From contig CAJOFY010000021.1 in the NCBI GenBank assembly GCA_905233945.1, positions 13,026 to 77,025 of the forward strand: 64,000 nt of DNA, in the 5' to 3' direction. This stretch comes from an uncultured bacterium. GTDB lineage: Bacteria > UBP6 > UBA1177. This document shows, piece by piece, positions 53,795 to 61,678 of the stretch (positions are counted from its first letter, which is position 1; every line of letters starts with the position of its first letter). Below the pieces are notes generated by a model that searched no databases, had not been told where the DNA came from, and saw nothing but the letters and a program-made list of their open reading frames with translations. The translations under genes and the position numbers were made by a program.

Positions 53795-53816
53795 GGGCGG
53801 GGCTCAGGCTCCGCCC
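53795..53816. terminator. GC-rich hairpin between two small accessory genes
   Basis: GGGCGGGGC/GCTCCGCCC 9-bp stem (one G-T) with a TCAG loop, directly upstream of the next ribosome site. No T-run follows on either strand, so it may be an RNA-stability or processing hairpin rather than a true terminator. Confidence 0.45.
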
Positions 53817-53838
53817 GCAAATTTAAATGGAGACAAAA

Positions 53839-54687
53839 ATGCCGGAAAATGTTGATGATTTAGAAAAAACCACTGGTCAGAAAATACTGGCGGTGCTTAA
53901 ATTCATAACTCTAACCCTGATAAAAATGATCTTTGTCGCTCTCACCCTTCTTTCATTGTTTATCGCGGTTTTCGGAGTCGGATTCAAATTGATGCAGGAA
54001 TTGTGCAAAAACGGTCTTTTCGACCTGGGAAACAACAAAATAGTCATTGTTTTAGCGGGTTTAGTTGCAACAGTCTGTTTCTTTTTCACAAAAACTTTCC
54101 ACAATATTCTGCGCCCTTATTTGTGGCCGGCTGTCGGCGGCTGGACGATCCTCACGGCTGCTTTCATTGTTGCAGTTGTCGTTTTCGAACCTGATTTTGC
54201 AAATGCCCTGGAACATCGGAACAGCACGAAAACTGAAGAAAATTACAGTAAAAATGAAAATCAGATAAAAATTTCAAAATATAAAGACGATGCCTCAGGT
54301 TTAATCTGGTCGGACAGAAGCGAAGACAAAACAGACTGGTTTCAGGCAAAAGAATACTGTGCAAATCTTGAAGATGATCTCTGGAGACTTCCGACAATCG
54401 ACGAACTCAGAACGCTTATAACAAACTGTCCGGGCTCGGAAACCGGCGGCGAATGCCAGATCAGCGAAGAGAAAAACAGACTTTCATCAGATGACTGGTC
54501 AAAACAGTGTTTCTGCAAACAGGCAAAAGAGATCGTTTACAGCAAATTCGGAGACAGAATCAGGCTCTGGTCTTCATCTGAACAGACTAATGATGATGAC
54601 AATGCATGGTATGTATTTTTCAGCAATGCCAATGTCGGCAGCGACAGCAAAGACAACGGCTATTATGCAAGATGCGTGATGAAATAG
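53839..54687 (+). CDS. Membrane protein with C-terminal Lcl/DUF1566 domain
   Basis: 282 aa. Start at 53839 (MPENVDD), GGAG 6 nt upstream. Three hydrophobic segments (about 18-50, 68-85, 100-120), then an Lcl/DUF1566 domain (about 145-282): SGLIWSDR, WFQAKEYCANLEDDLWRLPTIDELRTLI, RLWSSSEQ, YYARCVMK. Six Cys suggest disulphides, hence an extracytoplasmic domain. Related to 666-1262 and 61665-63575. Confidence 0.7.
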   Translation: MPENVDDLEKTTGQKILAVLKFITLTLIKMIFVALTLLSLFIAVFGVGFKLMQELCKNGLFDLGNNKIVIVLAGLVATVCFFFTKTFHNILRPYLWPAVGGWTILTAAFIVAVVVFEPDFANALEHRNSTKTEENYSKNENQIKISKYKDDASGLIWSDRSEDKTDWFQAKEYCANLEDDLWRLPTIDELRTLITNCPGSETGGECQISEEKNRLSSDDWSKQCFCKQAKEIVYSKFGDRIRLWSSSEQTNDDDNAWYVFFSNANVGSDSKDNGYYARCVMK

Positions 54688-54762
54688 GTATACGGAGCTT
54701 CGCGGCAGGTAACAAATTTTTTCAGCAAAAACCGATGTTTTTCTTGTTCGTGACTGGCTGCA

Positions 54763-54811
54763 TTGACAAATACTTTTTTAGATACTAGAATAGATACTGA
54801 AAAACGTATCT
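54763..54811 (+). promoter_or_regulatory. Promoter and operator of the Phd-like gene
   Basis: TTGACA (54763-54768), 17 bp, TAGAAT (54786-54791). A direct repeat of TAGATACT surrounds the -10, and AGATAC/GTATCT arms (54792-54797, 54806-54811) form a palindrome just after it, fitting autorepression by the antitoxin. Confidence 0.65.
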
Positions 54812-54825
54812 TTTTGGAGGCTAAA

Positions 54826-55068
54826 ATGATCGCGTTAAGAGCAGTTGATGTAAAAACGAACTTTAAAGATGTCTGTGCAAAGGCTTTTGGCGGTGAAGTT
54901 ATTTTAATTTCCCGCCCGAAAAATCAGAATGTAGTTCTGCTTTCTGAAGCTGAATACAACGAACTCAGCAAATCCGCTTATCTTGCTAAACTTGAACGAT
55001 CGGTGGAAGAGACAAAGCAGGGGCGCACAGTCACAAAAACTCTTGAAGAACTTCGCGCCATGGAGTAG
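54826..55068 (+). CDS. Phd/YefM-type antitoxin, no toxin partner
   Basis: 80 aa, start at 54826 with GGAGG 5 nt upstream. N-terminal DNA-binding part (MIALRAVDVKTNFKDVCAKAFGGEVILISRPKNQN), then VVLLSEAEYNELSKSAYLAKLE, typical of Phd/YefM, with a C-terminal region that would neutralise a toxin. No Doc, YoeB or RelE gene follows; the next 130 bp are palindromes and a nuclease remnant. An orphan, or its toxin was lost. Confidence 0.75.
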   Translation: MIALRAVDVKTNFKDVCAKAFGGEVILISRPKNQNVVLLSEAEYNELSKSAYLAKLERSVEETKQGRTVTKTLEELRAME

Positions 55069-55135
55069 TTTTGAAGTATTTGTTTTGTTGTCTCGGACAC
55101 TACGAGAAATAACAGGTGTTCTATTCGGAAAAATT

Positions 55136-55181
55136 GCACCAGCTTGGTGCAGAATCTGGAATAAGTCACCAGCTTGGTGAC
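55136..55181. repeat. Two adjacent short palindromes
   Basis: GCACCAGCTTGGTGC (55136-55150) and GTCACCAGCTTGGTGAC (55165-55181) share a CACCAGCTTGGTG core and are separated by AGAATCTGGAATAA. The AGAATCTG flank also follows the palindrome inside the nuclease gene at 56343-56357. Confidence 0.75.
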
Positions 55182-55199
55182 GAATTGGAAAAAAGCCGC

Positions 55200-55295
55200 G
55201 AACCTGTTGGGATTTCAACTTATGAACTGAGCAAAGTTTTGCCAAAAACAAGCGAAATAGAATTTGCCATAAACACAACCAAAATCGATTCATAA
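55200..55295 (+). pseudogene. C-terminal remnant of a DUF1016/YhcG-type nuclease gene
   Basis: The last about 31 codons of a plus-strand frame read EPVGISTYELSKVLPKTSEI, matching the C-terminal VPIGISEYELSKLFPSNF of the intact nuclease at 55545-56654. No N-terminal or catalytic part is present, so a second nuclease copy has been almost wholly deleted. Confidence 0.6.
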
Positions 55296-55298
55296 AAA

Positions 55299-55370
55299 CC
55301 TCCGCAAAACCCGCCGTTTTTCTTGCATTTTTTGCCGGTTTTTGTATAATATTGCCGCAATTTTTGAGAC
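55299..55370 (+). repeat. 72-bp repeat A, copy 1 (short promoter module)
   Basis: Identical over 72 bp to 56835-56906. Contains TTGCAT (55323-55328), 16 bp, TATAAT (55345-55350). Aligns with the front half of module L (CAAAACC, TTTTTCTTG, TTTTGTATAAT, GC.GCAATTTTT). It leads only to a 35-codon ORF (55384-55491) that I do not support as a gene. Confidence 0.85.
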
Positions 55371-55445
55371 TAAAGAAGTCGAAATGGAATTTATGGATTC
55401 AGCCGGAAATCGTAGGGATTATAATGTGTTTCACAATCGCCTCGT

Positions 55446-55494
55446 ATTTCCTCATTCTCCGAGTCAACATTGTCTAACATCTAAATTTTAAAAT
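55446..55494. repeat. 49-bp repeat B, copy 1
   Basis: Matches 56782-56830 with one mismatch. The two copies flank the nuclease gene in direct orientation. Confidence 0.85.
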
Positions 55495-55544
55495 CATTCA
55501 ATAAAATTAGATGGTTGTGCTATTAAATCAAAGATCGGATACAA

Positions 55545-56654
55545 TTATTTTTCTTCGTCATCTGGTAACTTGCCTGCGTTTTCAGCCAACTCTTTTTCGA
55601 TTTCATTTATAGTCGGAAGACTGCTTTCGAAATTTGACGGGAAGAGTTTCGAAAGTTCATATTCTGAAATACCGATTGGAACCGCTGAAGATTCCAAAGA
55701 ATACTGAGCCACCACATCATCTTTGCTTTTGCAAATCAAAAGACCGACAGTCGGATTGTCGCACTCTTTTTTCAGAAGATGATTTACTGCGGAAACATAT
55801 AATCCAAGTTGTCCGAGATGAGCCGCTTCAAATTTCTGGGTTTTCACCTCAACAACCACATAACAATGAAGATTGACATTGTAGAAAAGCATATCGGCAA
55901 ATTTTTCTTCATTGCCTATCTCCAATCGGATTTCTCGCCCCATATATGCAAATCCGCGCCCGAGTTCAAGCAAAAATTTTTCAATGTTGCGAATAAGTTC
56001 GTCTTTTAGTTCACGTTCCTCATATTTTTCCGATAGTGTCAGAAAATCGAACTGATAGGGATCTTTCGTGATTTGCTGGGCAAGTTCTCCTTGAGGAATC
56101 GAAAGGACCTGAGAAAAATTACTCACTGATTTTCCGTATCTTTCGTACAAATCAGTATCAAGATAATTCAGCAGCATTGAACGAGACCAATTGTTTTCCA
56201 GGGTTTTATGAACAAAAAAATATGCCTTTTCAGGATTGTTTTTACAGTTGTCAATAATATAGCGTATATGACCCCACGGAATACGGAATAATTCATCTAA
56301 AATATTTGGATTTATTGGCTTTTTCTTTGCCTTTAAAATTTTGCCACAAGTTGTGGCAGAATCTGAAAACAATTCAAACATCTGCCTCATATAACGGATA
56401 TTTCGCTCGGAAAGTCCCTGCACATCCGGAATTTCTTTCCTCAAATCAACACTCAGTTTTTTATAAAAGCTACTTCCGTATCTCGCCTCAGCTTTTTTTG
56501 CGACAATATCTCTGCCGATAGACCAATAAAATGAAAGAAGCTCGCTGTTCACATGAAGTGCCGCCTTTATCTGGCTTTGCTTGTAGCGGATTTTTATTTC
56601 CTGAATCCACTGCTTGTAATCTTTTGCGTTTAACAATGAAATTTCTTGTTTCAT
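55545..56654 (-). CDS. DUF1016/YhcG-type PD-(D/E)XK nuclease
   Basis: About 369 aa. MKQEISLL at 56654 is chosen as start by similarity; an ATG at 56684 lacks a better site. N-terminal DUF1016 helical domain (ELLSFYWSIGRDIVAKK, LSERNIRYMRQMFELF), central FRIPWGHIRYIIDNCKNN and NNWSRSMLLNYLDTDLYERYG, then nuclease domain with FADMLFYN, VVVEVKTQKFEAAHLGQLGLYV (Asp, ExK) and PIGISEYELSKLFP. Thought to act in defence or DNA repair. A palindrome lies in frame at 56343-56357. Nested in direct repeats (B, A). Confidence 0.85.
   Translation of the reverse strand: MKQEISLLNAKDYKQWIQEIKIRYKQSQIKAALHVNSELLSFYWSIGRDIVAKKAEARYGSSFYKKLSVDLRKEIPDVQGLSERNIRYMRQMFELFSDSATTCGKILKAKKKPINPNILDELFRIPWGHIRYIIDNCKNNPEKAYFFVHKTLENNWSRSMLLNYLDTDLYERYGKSVSNFSQVLSIPQGELAQQITKDPYQFDFLTLSEKYEERELKDELIRNIEKFLLELGRGFAYMGREIRLEIGNEEKFADMLFYNVNLHCYVVVEVKTQKFEAAHLGQLGLYVSAVNHLLKKECDNPTVGLLICKSKDDVVAQYSLESSAVPIGISEYELSKLFPSNFESSLPTINEIEKELAENAGKLPDDEEK
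56343..56357. repeat. Palindrome inside the nuclease coding sequence
   Basis: GCCACAAGTTGTGGC, 7-bp arms, with AGAATCTG flank as at 55136-55150. Encodes the SATTCGK region between the DUF1016 domain and the FRIPWGH motif, likely a surface loop, so an in-frame insertion could be tolerated. Confidence 0.7.
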
Positions 56655-56781
56655 GTCCAAACACCAAAAACAAATTTTCAACATTCTTATTATTATTAAA
56701 TTTTAGAAATTATCAATAAATTTTGATTTTAAATTAAAGATTATAGTCTTCGCTCAGCGATACAACGCAATCACCATTCGC

Positions 56782-56830
56782 ATTTCCTCGTTCTCCGAGT
56801 CAACATTGTCTAACATCTAAATTTTAAAAT
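56782..56830. repeat. 49-bp repeat B, copy 2
   Basis: Second direct copy, 4 bp before repeat A copy 2. Recombination between the B copies would remove the nuclease gene. Confidence 0.85.
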
Positions 56831-56834
56831 TTTT

Positions 56835-56906
56835 CCTCCGCAAAACCCGCCGTTTTTCTTGCATTTTTTGCCGGTTTTTGTATAATATTGCCGCAATTTT
56901 TGAGAC
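56835..56906 (+). repeat. 72-bp repeat A, copy 2; promoter of the restriction-modification gene
   Basis: Identical to 55299-55370. TTGCAT (56859-56864), 16 bp, TATAAT (56881-56886), then the R-M start codon after about 33 bp. Confidence 0.8.
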
Positions 56907-56918
56907 ATGGAGGGAAGT

Positions 56919-59393
56919 ATGTACAAAAATCTTCAAGAAGAACCATTGAAAAATAAAATTAAAGCGGATTTTTTTCCTGAGAACACTTTTGACTACACAC
57001 AGGTAGACAACATTGATTTTGTTATTGCCAAAAAGACGCAGGAAAGTGATGAAAACACAGAATATTTTCTATGGGCAGAAGCAAAGAAAGGAAAGCGAGA
57101 CATTTTAGAAAGTTTCGTTCAGCTCATTCTCACGATAGGAAAAGCAAAAACTTTTGAAGAACACATGCCGCCCAAATATCTCGGAGCATTTGATGCCGAA
57201 AAATTCGCTTTCATTGAATATCATAAAGTTCAGGAATTGTTTTCTCGGAACGATATTAATTGGAAAGTAACTCCGAGCAATCATAAGACAAAAGAGTTTG
57301 AGCAACTTCTTAAAATTTTTAAACAAATTATAGAAAGAGACTCGCTTGTTTTTCATGTTTTTCAATATGAAACTGACAGCGATGAATTGAAGAAGTTTAT
57401 AAAAGACAATTTCAAGGTTTTGGATGCTCCTACAAGAAAAATAGTGATAACAAAGAATAACTTTGTTTTTGTGTATCAGAAGTGGGTTAAAAGTGTTCAG
57501 AAGTTTATTGATGTCAACTGGGAAGAAGCACAGAAAAGCGGAATACTTCCATCTGAATTCTTTTTGGCAGATTTGCTTTCTGAAAATAACTTTTCGCTGA
57601 AAGACGAACTTTATGTCTCGCTGAAAGGCACAAAATATGAACTTGACAGAATCCTTGACAAAACGGGGATTTTCCTTACCCCAACGGCTGGCTTCACGGA
57701 TAATCAAAAAGCATATAACAGCTTTTGGGCAATTTATGAACGACCGCCGAAAGAAGAATACTGGGGATATATCATAGAACACCGCCACTTGATCGTACCG
57801 CAGGATTACAGAGAAATAAAAGGTGCTTTTTACACACCTGAAACCTGGGTTGTGAAATCTCAAGAGTATCTTGCCAATGTTTTAGGCGAAAACTGGCAGG
57901 ATGAATACTACATCTGGGATTGTTGCGCAGGAACGGGAAATATGCTTAACGGACTTATAAATAAACGCAACACATGGGCTTCCACACTTGATAAAGCTGA
58001 TGTTGATGTAATGCTTAGTCGTGTTAAAGACGGAAATTTGCCCATGTTTGAAGATCACATTTTTCAGTTTGATTTTCTGAACGATGACTTTTCTAAGTGT
58101 CCAGAGGAATTGCAGGAAATAATTAAAGATCCGAAGAAAAGGGAAAAACTTGTTATCTACATAAATCCACCTTATGCGGAAGCCGCCAATGCAAGAACAA
58201 TAACAGGAACAGGACAAAACAAAAAAGATGTTGCCGTAAAGCAAAAAACTTATGAAAAATACTTTAGCTCAATAGGAATTGCAGGCAGAGAACTTTTCGC
58301 TCAGTTTTTTATCAGAATCTATTTTGAAATTCCAAATTGTATTCTCGGAGAATTTTCAACTTTAAAAATTCTTCAAGCTCCGACTTTTCAACAATTCCGC
58401 AATGTATTCAAAGCAAAATTGCTGAAAATGTTTGTCGTATCGTCTAAAACATTTGATAATACTTGCAGTGTAAAAGGCTTTCCTATCGGGTTTATGATTT
58501 GGGATTTAAAAGAAAAGGAAGTGTTTTCAGAAATTGAAGGAGATGTTTTTGAGAAAGAACGTGATAAAGTTTCTTTCTTGAAAAGAAGAAAATTTAAAAC
58601 CATTGAAGATTTTCCTTCACTCACTGATTGGATTAAAGAAACAAGAAATCGTGCAGGAGAAAAAGAAATCGGTTATATGTCAGCAAAAGGTTCTGATTTT
58701 CAAAACATTAACTATAATTATATTGTCAATCAAAAATCTCAGTTGCCTCATCCAAGAGGGTCAAAAGTTACTACAAAAAATATTTTAGAAACAGGAGTTT
58801 ATTTTGCGGTTCGTCATTGCATTGAACATACTTGGCTGAATGACAGAGACCAGTTTTTCTATCCAAATGATAATTGGAAAAAAGATGCTGAATTTCATTC
58901 TGATTGTCTAATTTTCACATTATTTGATCAGCAAAACAATATTTCGGCAGAAAAGGGAATAAATCACTGGATTCCGTTCACAGAAGAACAAATCGGTTGC
59001 CGCAAATCCTTTAAATCGCACTTTATGAGTGATTTTCTCATCGGAAAGGCTCAAAAAGAAGAAGAAAAGCAAGGCTCGCTTGATATTTTCAAGAAAAAAG
59101 AGCCGGTTCTCAGTAAAATCATATTTTCAGAAGAATCAAAGGCTGTTTACGAAGCAGGTTTAGAATTATGGAAATATTATCATTCACAGAAAAATGCTAA
59201 TCCAGATGCTTCATATTATGACATTCGGAAGTACTTTAAGGGAACATACATAACTGAAAAAGGTGAAGAAAAAATGAATAACACATCAACTGATGAAAAA
59301 TACACTGAGTTGAACAATGCGCTAAGTCAGAAAATGAAAATTCTTGCCGATAAAATTGCTGAAAAAGTCTATAAATACGGGTTCTTGAAATAA
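56919..59393 (+). CDS. Single-chain restriction-modification enzyme (N6-adenine methyltransferase with nuclease-like N-terminus)
   Basis: 824 aa. Start at 56919 because GGAGGG is 5 nt upstream; the first ATG (56907) overlaps that site. N-terminal PD-(D/E)XK-like pattern: Asp33 (NIDFVI) and Glu54-Ala-Lys56 (LWAEAKKG). SAM-binding motif I DCCAGTGNMLNG near residue 334 and catalytic NPPY near 415 identify an adenine-N6 class methyltransferase. The last about 250 residues probably include target recognition. Layout matches type IIG/Eco57I-like R-M enzymes. Driven by repeat A. Confidence 0.8.
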   Translation: MYKNLQEEPLKNKIKADFFPENTFDYTQVDNIDFVIAKKTQESDENTEYFLWAEAKKGKRDILESFVQLILTIGKAKTFEEHMPPKYLGAFDAEKFAFIEYHKVQELFSRNDINWKVTPSNHKTKEFEQLLKIFKQIIERDSLVFHVFQYETDSDELKKFIKDNFKVLDAPTRKIVITKNNFVFVYQKWVKSVQKFIDVNWEEAQKSGILPSEFFLADLLSENNFSLKDELYVSLKGTKYELDRILDKTGIFLTPTAGFTDNQKAYNSFWAIYERPPKEEYWGYIIEHRHLIVPQDYREIKGAFYTPETWVVKSQEYLANVLGENWQDEYYIWDCCAGTGNMLNGLINKRNTWASTLDKADVDVMLSRVKDGNLPMFEDHIFQFDFLNDDFSKCPEELQEIIKDPKKREKLVIYINPPYAEAANARTITGTGQNKKDVAVKQKTYEKYFSSIGIAGRELFAQFFIRIYFEIPNCILGEFSTLKILQAPTFQQFRNVFKAKLLKMFVVSSKTFDNTCSVKGFPIGFMIWDLKEKEVFSEIEGDVFEKERDKVSFLKRRKFKTIEDFPSLTDWIKETRNRAGEKEIGYMSAKGSDFQNINYNYIVNQKSQLPHPRGSKVTTKNILETGVYFAVRHCIEHTWLNDRDQFFYPNDNWKKDAEFHSDCLIFTLFDQQNNISAEKGINHWIPFTEEQIGCRKSFKSHFMSDFLIGKAQKEEEKQGSLDIFKKKEPVLSKIIFSEESKAVYEAGLELWKYYHSQKNANPDASYYDIRKYFKGTYITEKGEEKMNNTSTDEKYTELNNALSQKMKILADKIAEKVYKYGFLK

Positions 59394-59461
59394 GATCAGC
59401 AAAAAGTTCTTCTAATTTTCAAATACAAAAAACAAACATCGGAACAATCAGAAATTAATTA

Positions 59462-59672
59462 TGGCGAATTCGCCACAACAAAGACTGATTAACTATCGGC
59501 TGGTTCCCAGCTTTCCCCTTTTTGTGGTCGAAATTTTCGACCTCAAGAATGAGTCTTATTTAATTGCGAACGCAGCGTTCGCAATTTGACCGCCTGGCGG
59601 TCAAATTAGAAAAAAACTCGCAATAACTCCCCCAAATAATTACCGTTTCCGTTCAAGGTCACAAATTGTGAC
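59462..59672. repeat. Cluster of five short perfect palindromes
   Basis: TGGCGAATTCGCCA (59462-59475); GGTCGAAATTTTCGACC (59526-59542); a 12-bp-arm palindrome AATTGCGAACGC (59562-59586); a second with arms AATTTGACCGCC (59583-59607), overlapping it; GTCACAAATTGTGAC (59658-59672). All have AT-rich centres or a single central base and differing arms, like the ones at 55136 and 56343. The 634-bp gap 59394-60027 contains no gene I can support. Confidence 0.8.
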
Positions 59673-59699
59673 TTTGGACGAAGACCTATTTTTTTCTGA

Positions 59700-59845
59700 T
59701 TTCGCGAGACGTTTCAGGAAACGCCTCTACGGTCTGTTTCCGTTCCCTTCGCCGAATTATCTCCCTTCGCCACACTGGAGAAGGGTCAGGGATGAGGTCA
59801 GAGACGCCATGATATGATGCCTCTACGCCTCGATGAGGCGGGAAA
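59700..59845. repeat. Degenerate REP-like intergenic repeats
   Basis: Inverted GAGACGTTTC/GAAACGCCTC, AGAGACGCCAT/ATGCCTCTACG and CGCCTCGATGAGGCG patterns plus a CCTTCGCC...GAGAAGGGTCAGGGATGAGG segment, of the sort found in dispersed intergenic repeats. A long minus-strand open frame through this stretch is not a gene. Confidence 0.5.
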
Positions 59846-60027
59846 ATTTTTTTCAAAACCAGGGCGTTTTTTCTTGACTTTTCTATCGGAATTTTGTAAA
59901 ATACATGCGTAATTTTTAAAAGTTGCGACATAAATAATTCGGCAGGCGTTAGCTGTGCAGTCGAAATAATTGACCGGATATTTGTGTTGCTATTATTGCG
60001 TGATAAAAACAAAGTTGGGGAAAAACT
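59841..60027 (+). repeat. Promoter-leader module L, copy 3
   Basis: Promoter TTGACT (59874-59879), 17 bp, TAAAAT (59897-59902); leader then GTTGGGGAAAAACTATGG. Drives a 19-aa leader ORF and rtcB. Confidence 0.85.
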
Positions 60028-60087
60028 ATGGAAAAACGCAAAAACCGGATAGCTCCGAAATCCGAAAAGGAGGGGAAAAATGACTGA
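60028..60087 (+). CDS. 19-aa leader ORF fused to the 3' tail of a DUF3293-like gene
   Basis: Reads MEKRKNRIAPKSEKEGKND. The tail APKSEKEGK and its DNA (CTCCGAAATCCGAAAAGGAGG) match the C-terminal end of the product at 52485, and ATGGAAAAACGCAAA matches an internal stretch of that gene. Its stop overlaps rtcB by 8 bp, so it delivers the rtcB ribosome site. Appears formed by recombination, whether or not it is translated usefully. Confidence 0.5.
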   Translation: MEKRKNRIAPKSEKEGKND

Positions 60088-61342
60088 AAGAGAGATCATC
60101 AGTATGGAAGAATTTGCGGAAATTGCTAAAAAATTCGGGTTTCCGAAGGAAGGACAGACTCTGGAAGAACTGTATGCGGAATGCGAAAAAATACTGGAGA
60201 GTATGAACCAGAGTACCAGGGAGGATATGAAACGCAGGATTTGGATCCGCGGGAAATTCGGCAGGGCTAAAATCTTCACAAAAGTCGTTGACGAAAACGC
60301 ACTTGCACAGGTGAAAAGCCTCCTCGATCAGCCTTACATCGAAGGGAGCAGGATCCGCATAATGCCCGATGTCCACGCAGGTGCGGGCTGCACGATCGGA
60401 ACGACTATGACGATAAAAGACAAAATATGCCCGAATCTAGTCGGGGTCGATATTGGCTGCGGAATGGAGACTATCCGCATAAAAGAGTCGCACATCGAGC
60501 CGATAAAACTCGACAAACTGATCCACGCCGAGATTCCCTCAGGCTTCGACATCCGCGAAACGCCGCACAGATACGCGGATGAGATCGATCTGAACGAACT
60601 TTTCTGCGTGAAAAATATCCACATAGACCGTGCTATGAAAAGCATCGGAACGCTTGGCGGCGGCAACCACTTCATCGAAGCAGACAAGGATGATGACGGC
60701 AATATCTACATCGTGATCCACTCCGGAAGCAGACACTTGGGCCTTGAGATCGCGAACTACTATCAGGATACCGGATACATTCATTGCAAGGAAACCGCCG
60801 TTCCGAAGCCCCTTGCCTACGTCGAAGGAGAGCTTTTCGAGCAGTATATCCACGACATGAAGATCGCGCAGAAATTTGCCGAGATCAACCGCAGAGCCAT
60901 GATGGATGTCATCGTAAAAGGGATGAGATTCCATATCGTCGAGCGGTTTTCAACTATCCACAACTACATCGACACCGAAAATATGATCCTTCGGAAAGGG
61001 GCTGTTTCGGCGCAAAAAGGCGAAAAACTGCTGATCCCAGTCAACATGCGCGACGGAAGCCTCATCTGCACAGGAAAAGGTAACGCCAACTGGAACTTTT
61101 CCGCACCGCACGGAGCCGGCAGACTTATGAGCAGGAACGAGGCGAAACGCACTTTCACCGTTTCCGAATTCAAAAAACAGATGAAGGGAATCTACACGAC
61201 TTCGGTAGACCAGACAACGCTCGACGAATGCCCGATGGCCTACAAATCGATCGATGACATCATCGGAAACATAGATCCGGCAGTCGAGATCAACAGTATT
61301 ATCAAACCCATATACAATTTTAAAGCCGGGGACGAAGAGTAA
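60080..61342 (+). CDS. rtcB: RtcB-type RNA ligase
   Basis: 420 aa, AAGGAGGGG upstream. Family signatures: RIMPDVHAGAGCTIGTTMT, NLVGVDIGCGM (Mn-binding Cys), GTLGGGNHFIE, IHSGSRHLG, and FSAPHGAGRLMSR with the His that forms the GMP adduct; DECPMAYK near the end. Joins RNA 2',3'-cyclic phosphate or 3'-phosphate ends to 5'-OH. No RtcA or archease gene is adjacent. Located behind module L copy 3 with hypothetical partners, suggesting a cassette rather than the housekeeping copy. Confidence 0.92.
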   Translation: MTEREIISMEEFAEIAKKFGFPKEGQTLEELYAECEKILESMNQSTREDMKRRIWIRGKFGRAKIFTKVVDENALAQVKSLLDQPYIEGSRIRIMPDVHAGAGCTIGTTMTIKDKICPNLVGVDIGCGMETIRIKESHIEPIKLDKLIHAEIPSGFDIRETPHRYADEIDLNELFCVKNIHIDRAMKSIGTLGGGNHFIEADKDDDGNIYIVIHSGSRHLGLEIANYYQDTGYIHCKETAVPKPLAYVEGELFEQYIHDMKIAQKFAEINRRAMMDVIVKGMRFHIVERFSTIHNYIDTENMILRKGAVSAQKGEKLLIPVNMRDGSLICTGKGNANWNFSAPHGAGRLMSRNEAKRTFTVSEFKKQMKGIYTTSVDQTTLDECPMAYKSIDDIIGNIDPAVEINSIIKPIYNFKAGDEE

Positions 61343-61387
61343 GATCAAATATAGCAAACTGAACAGAACCAAAGACGGAGAAAAGCC

Positions 61388-61678
61388 ATGAAAATTGAAG
61401 AAAAACAGTGTGTTACGCTGGTGAGAGATGAAAAAGACTGGTATTGGAAATATCTAAAAAAACACTTCGGGATAACAAAAGAATCAAATTCAGGCGATCT
61501 CAAAATCGTGGAAAACACTTTAAAAAACAAAGATTTTGACACACAAAATGTATGCGGCGAAAAAGATTTGTTTGAAATAGATGCCGAAACCAGAGAAGAA
61601 ATCCGCAAGGCAATCGAGGAAGGATATGAAAGCAAACCGCTGGATTTAAACAAAAGGAGAAAAAATGACTCATTGTAA
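61388..61678 (+). CDS. Small hypothetical protein between rtcB and the triple-Lcl gene
   Basis: 96 aa. Acidic, helical, with DEKDWYWKYLKKHFGIT and IDAETREEIRKAIEEGYE. No signal peptide or known domain. GGAG site. Its C-terminus overlaps the next start by 14 bp, so they are coupled. Confidence 0.55.
   Translation: MKIEEKQCVTLVRDEKDWYWKYLKKHFGITKESNSGDLKIVENTLKNKDFDTQNVCGEKDLFEIDAETREEIRKAIEEGYESKPLDLNKRRKNDSL

Noticed and set aside
54904-55293. Minus-strand open frame over the antitoxin and palindromes
   Set aside because: Antisense to a well-supported Phd-like gene; its repeats come from the two palindromes.
55384-55491. 35-codon ORF after repeat A copy 1
   Set aside because: No ribosome site, no similarity to known proteins, and it ends inside repeat B.
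49350-60027. CRISPR array
   Set aside because: The repeats are few, long, widely spaced and contain promoters; there are no regular spacers or cas genes.
59686-60376. Minus-strand open frames between the R-M gene and rtcB
   Set aside because: They run through palindromes, REP-like sequence and the antisense of module L and rtcB; no recognisable domain.
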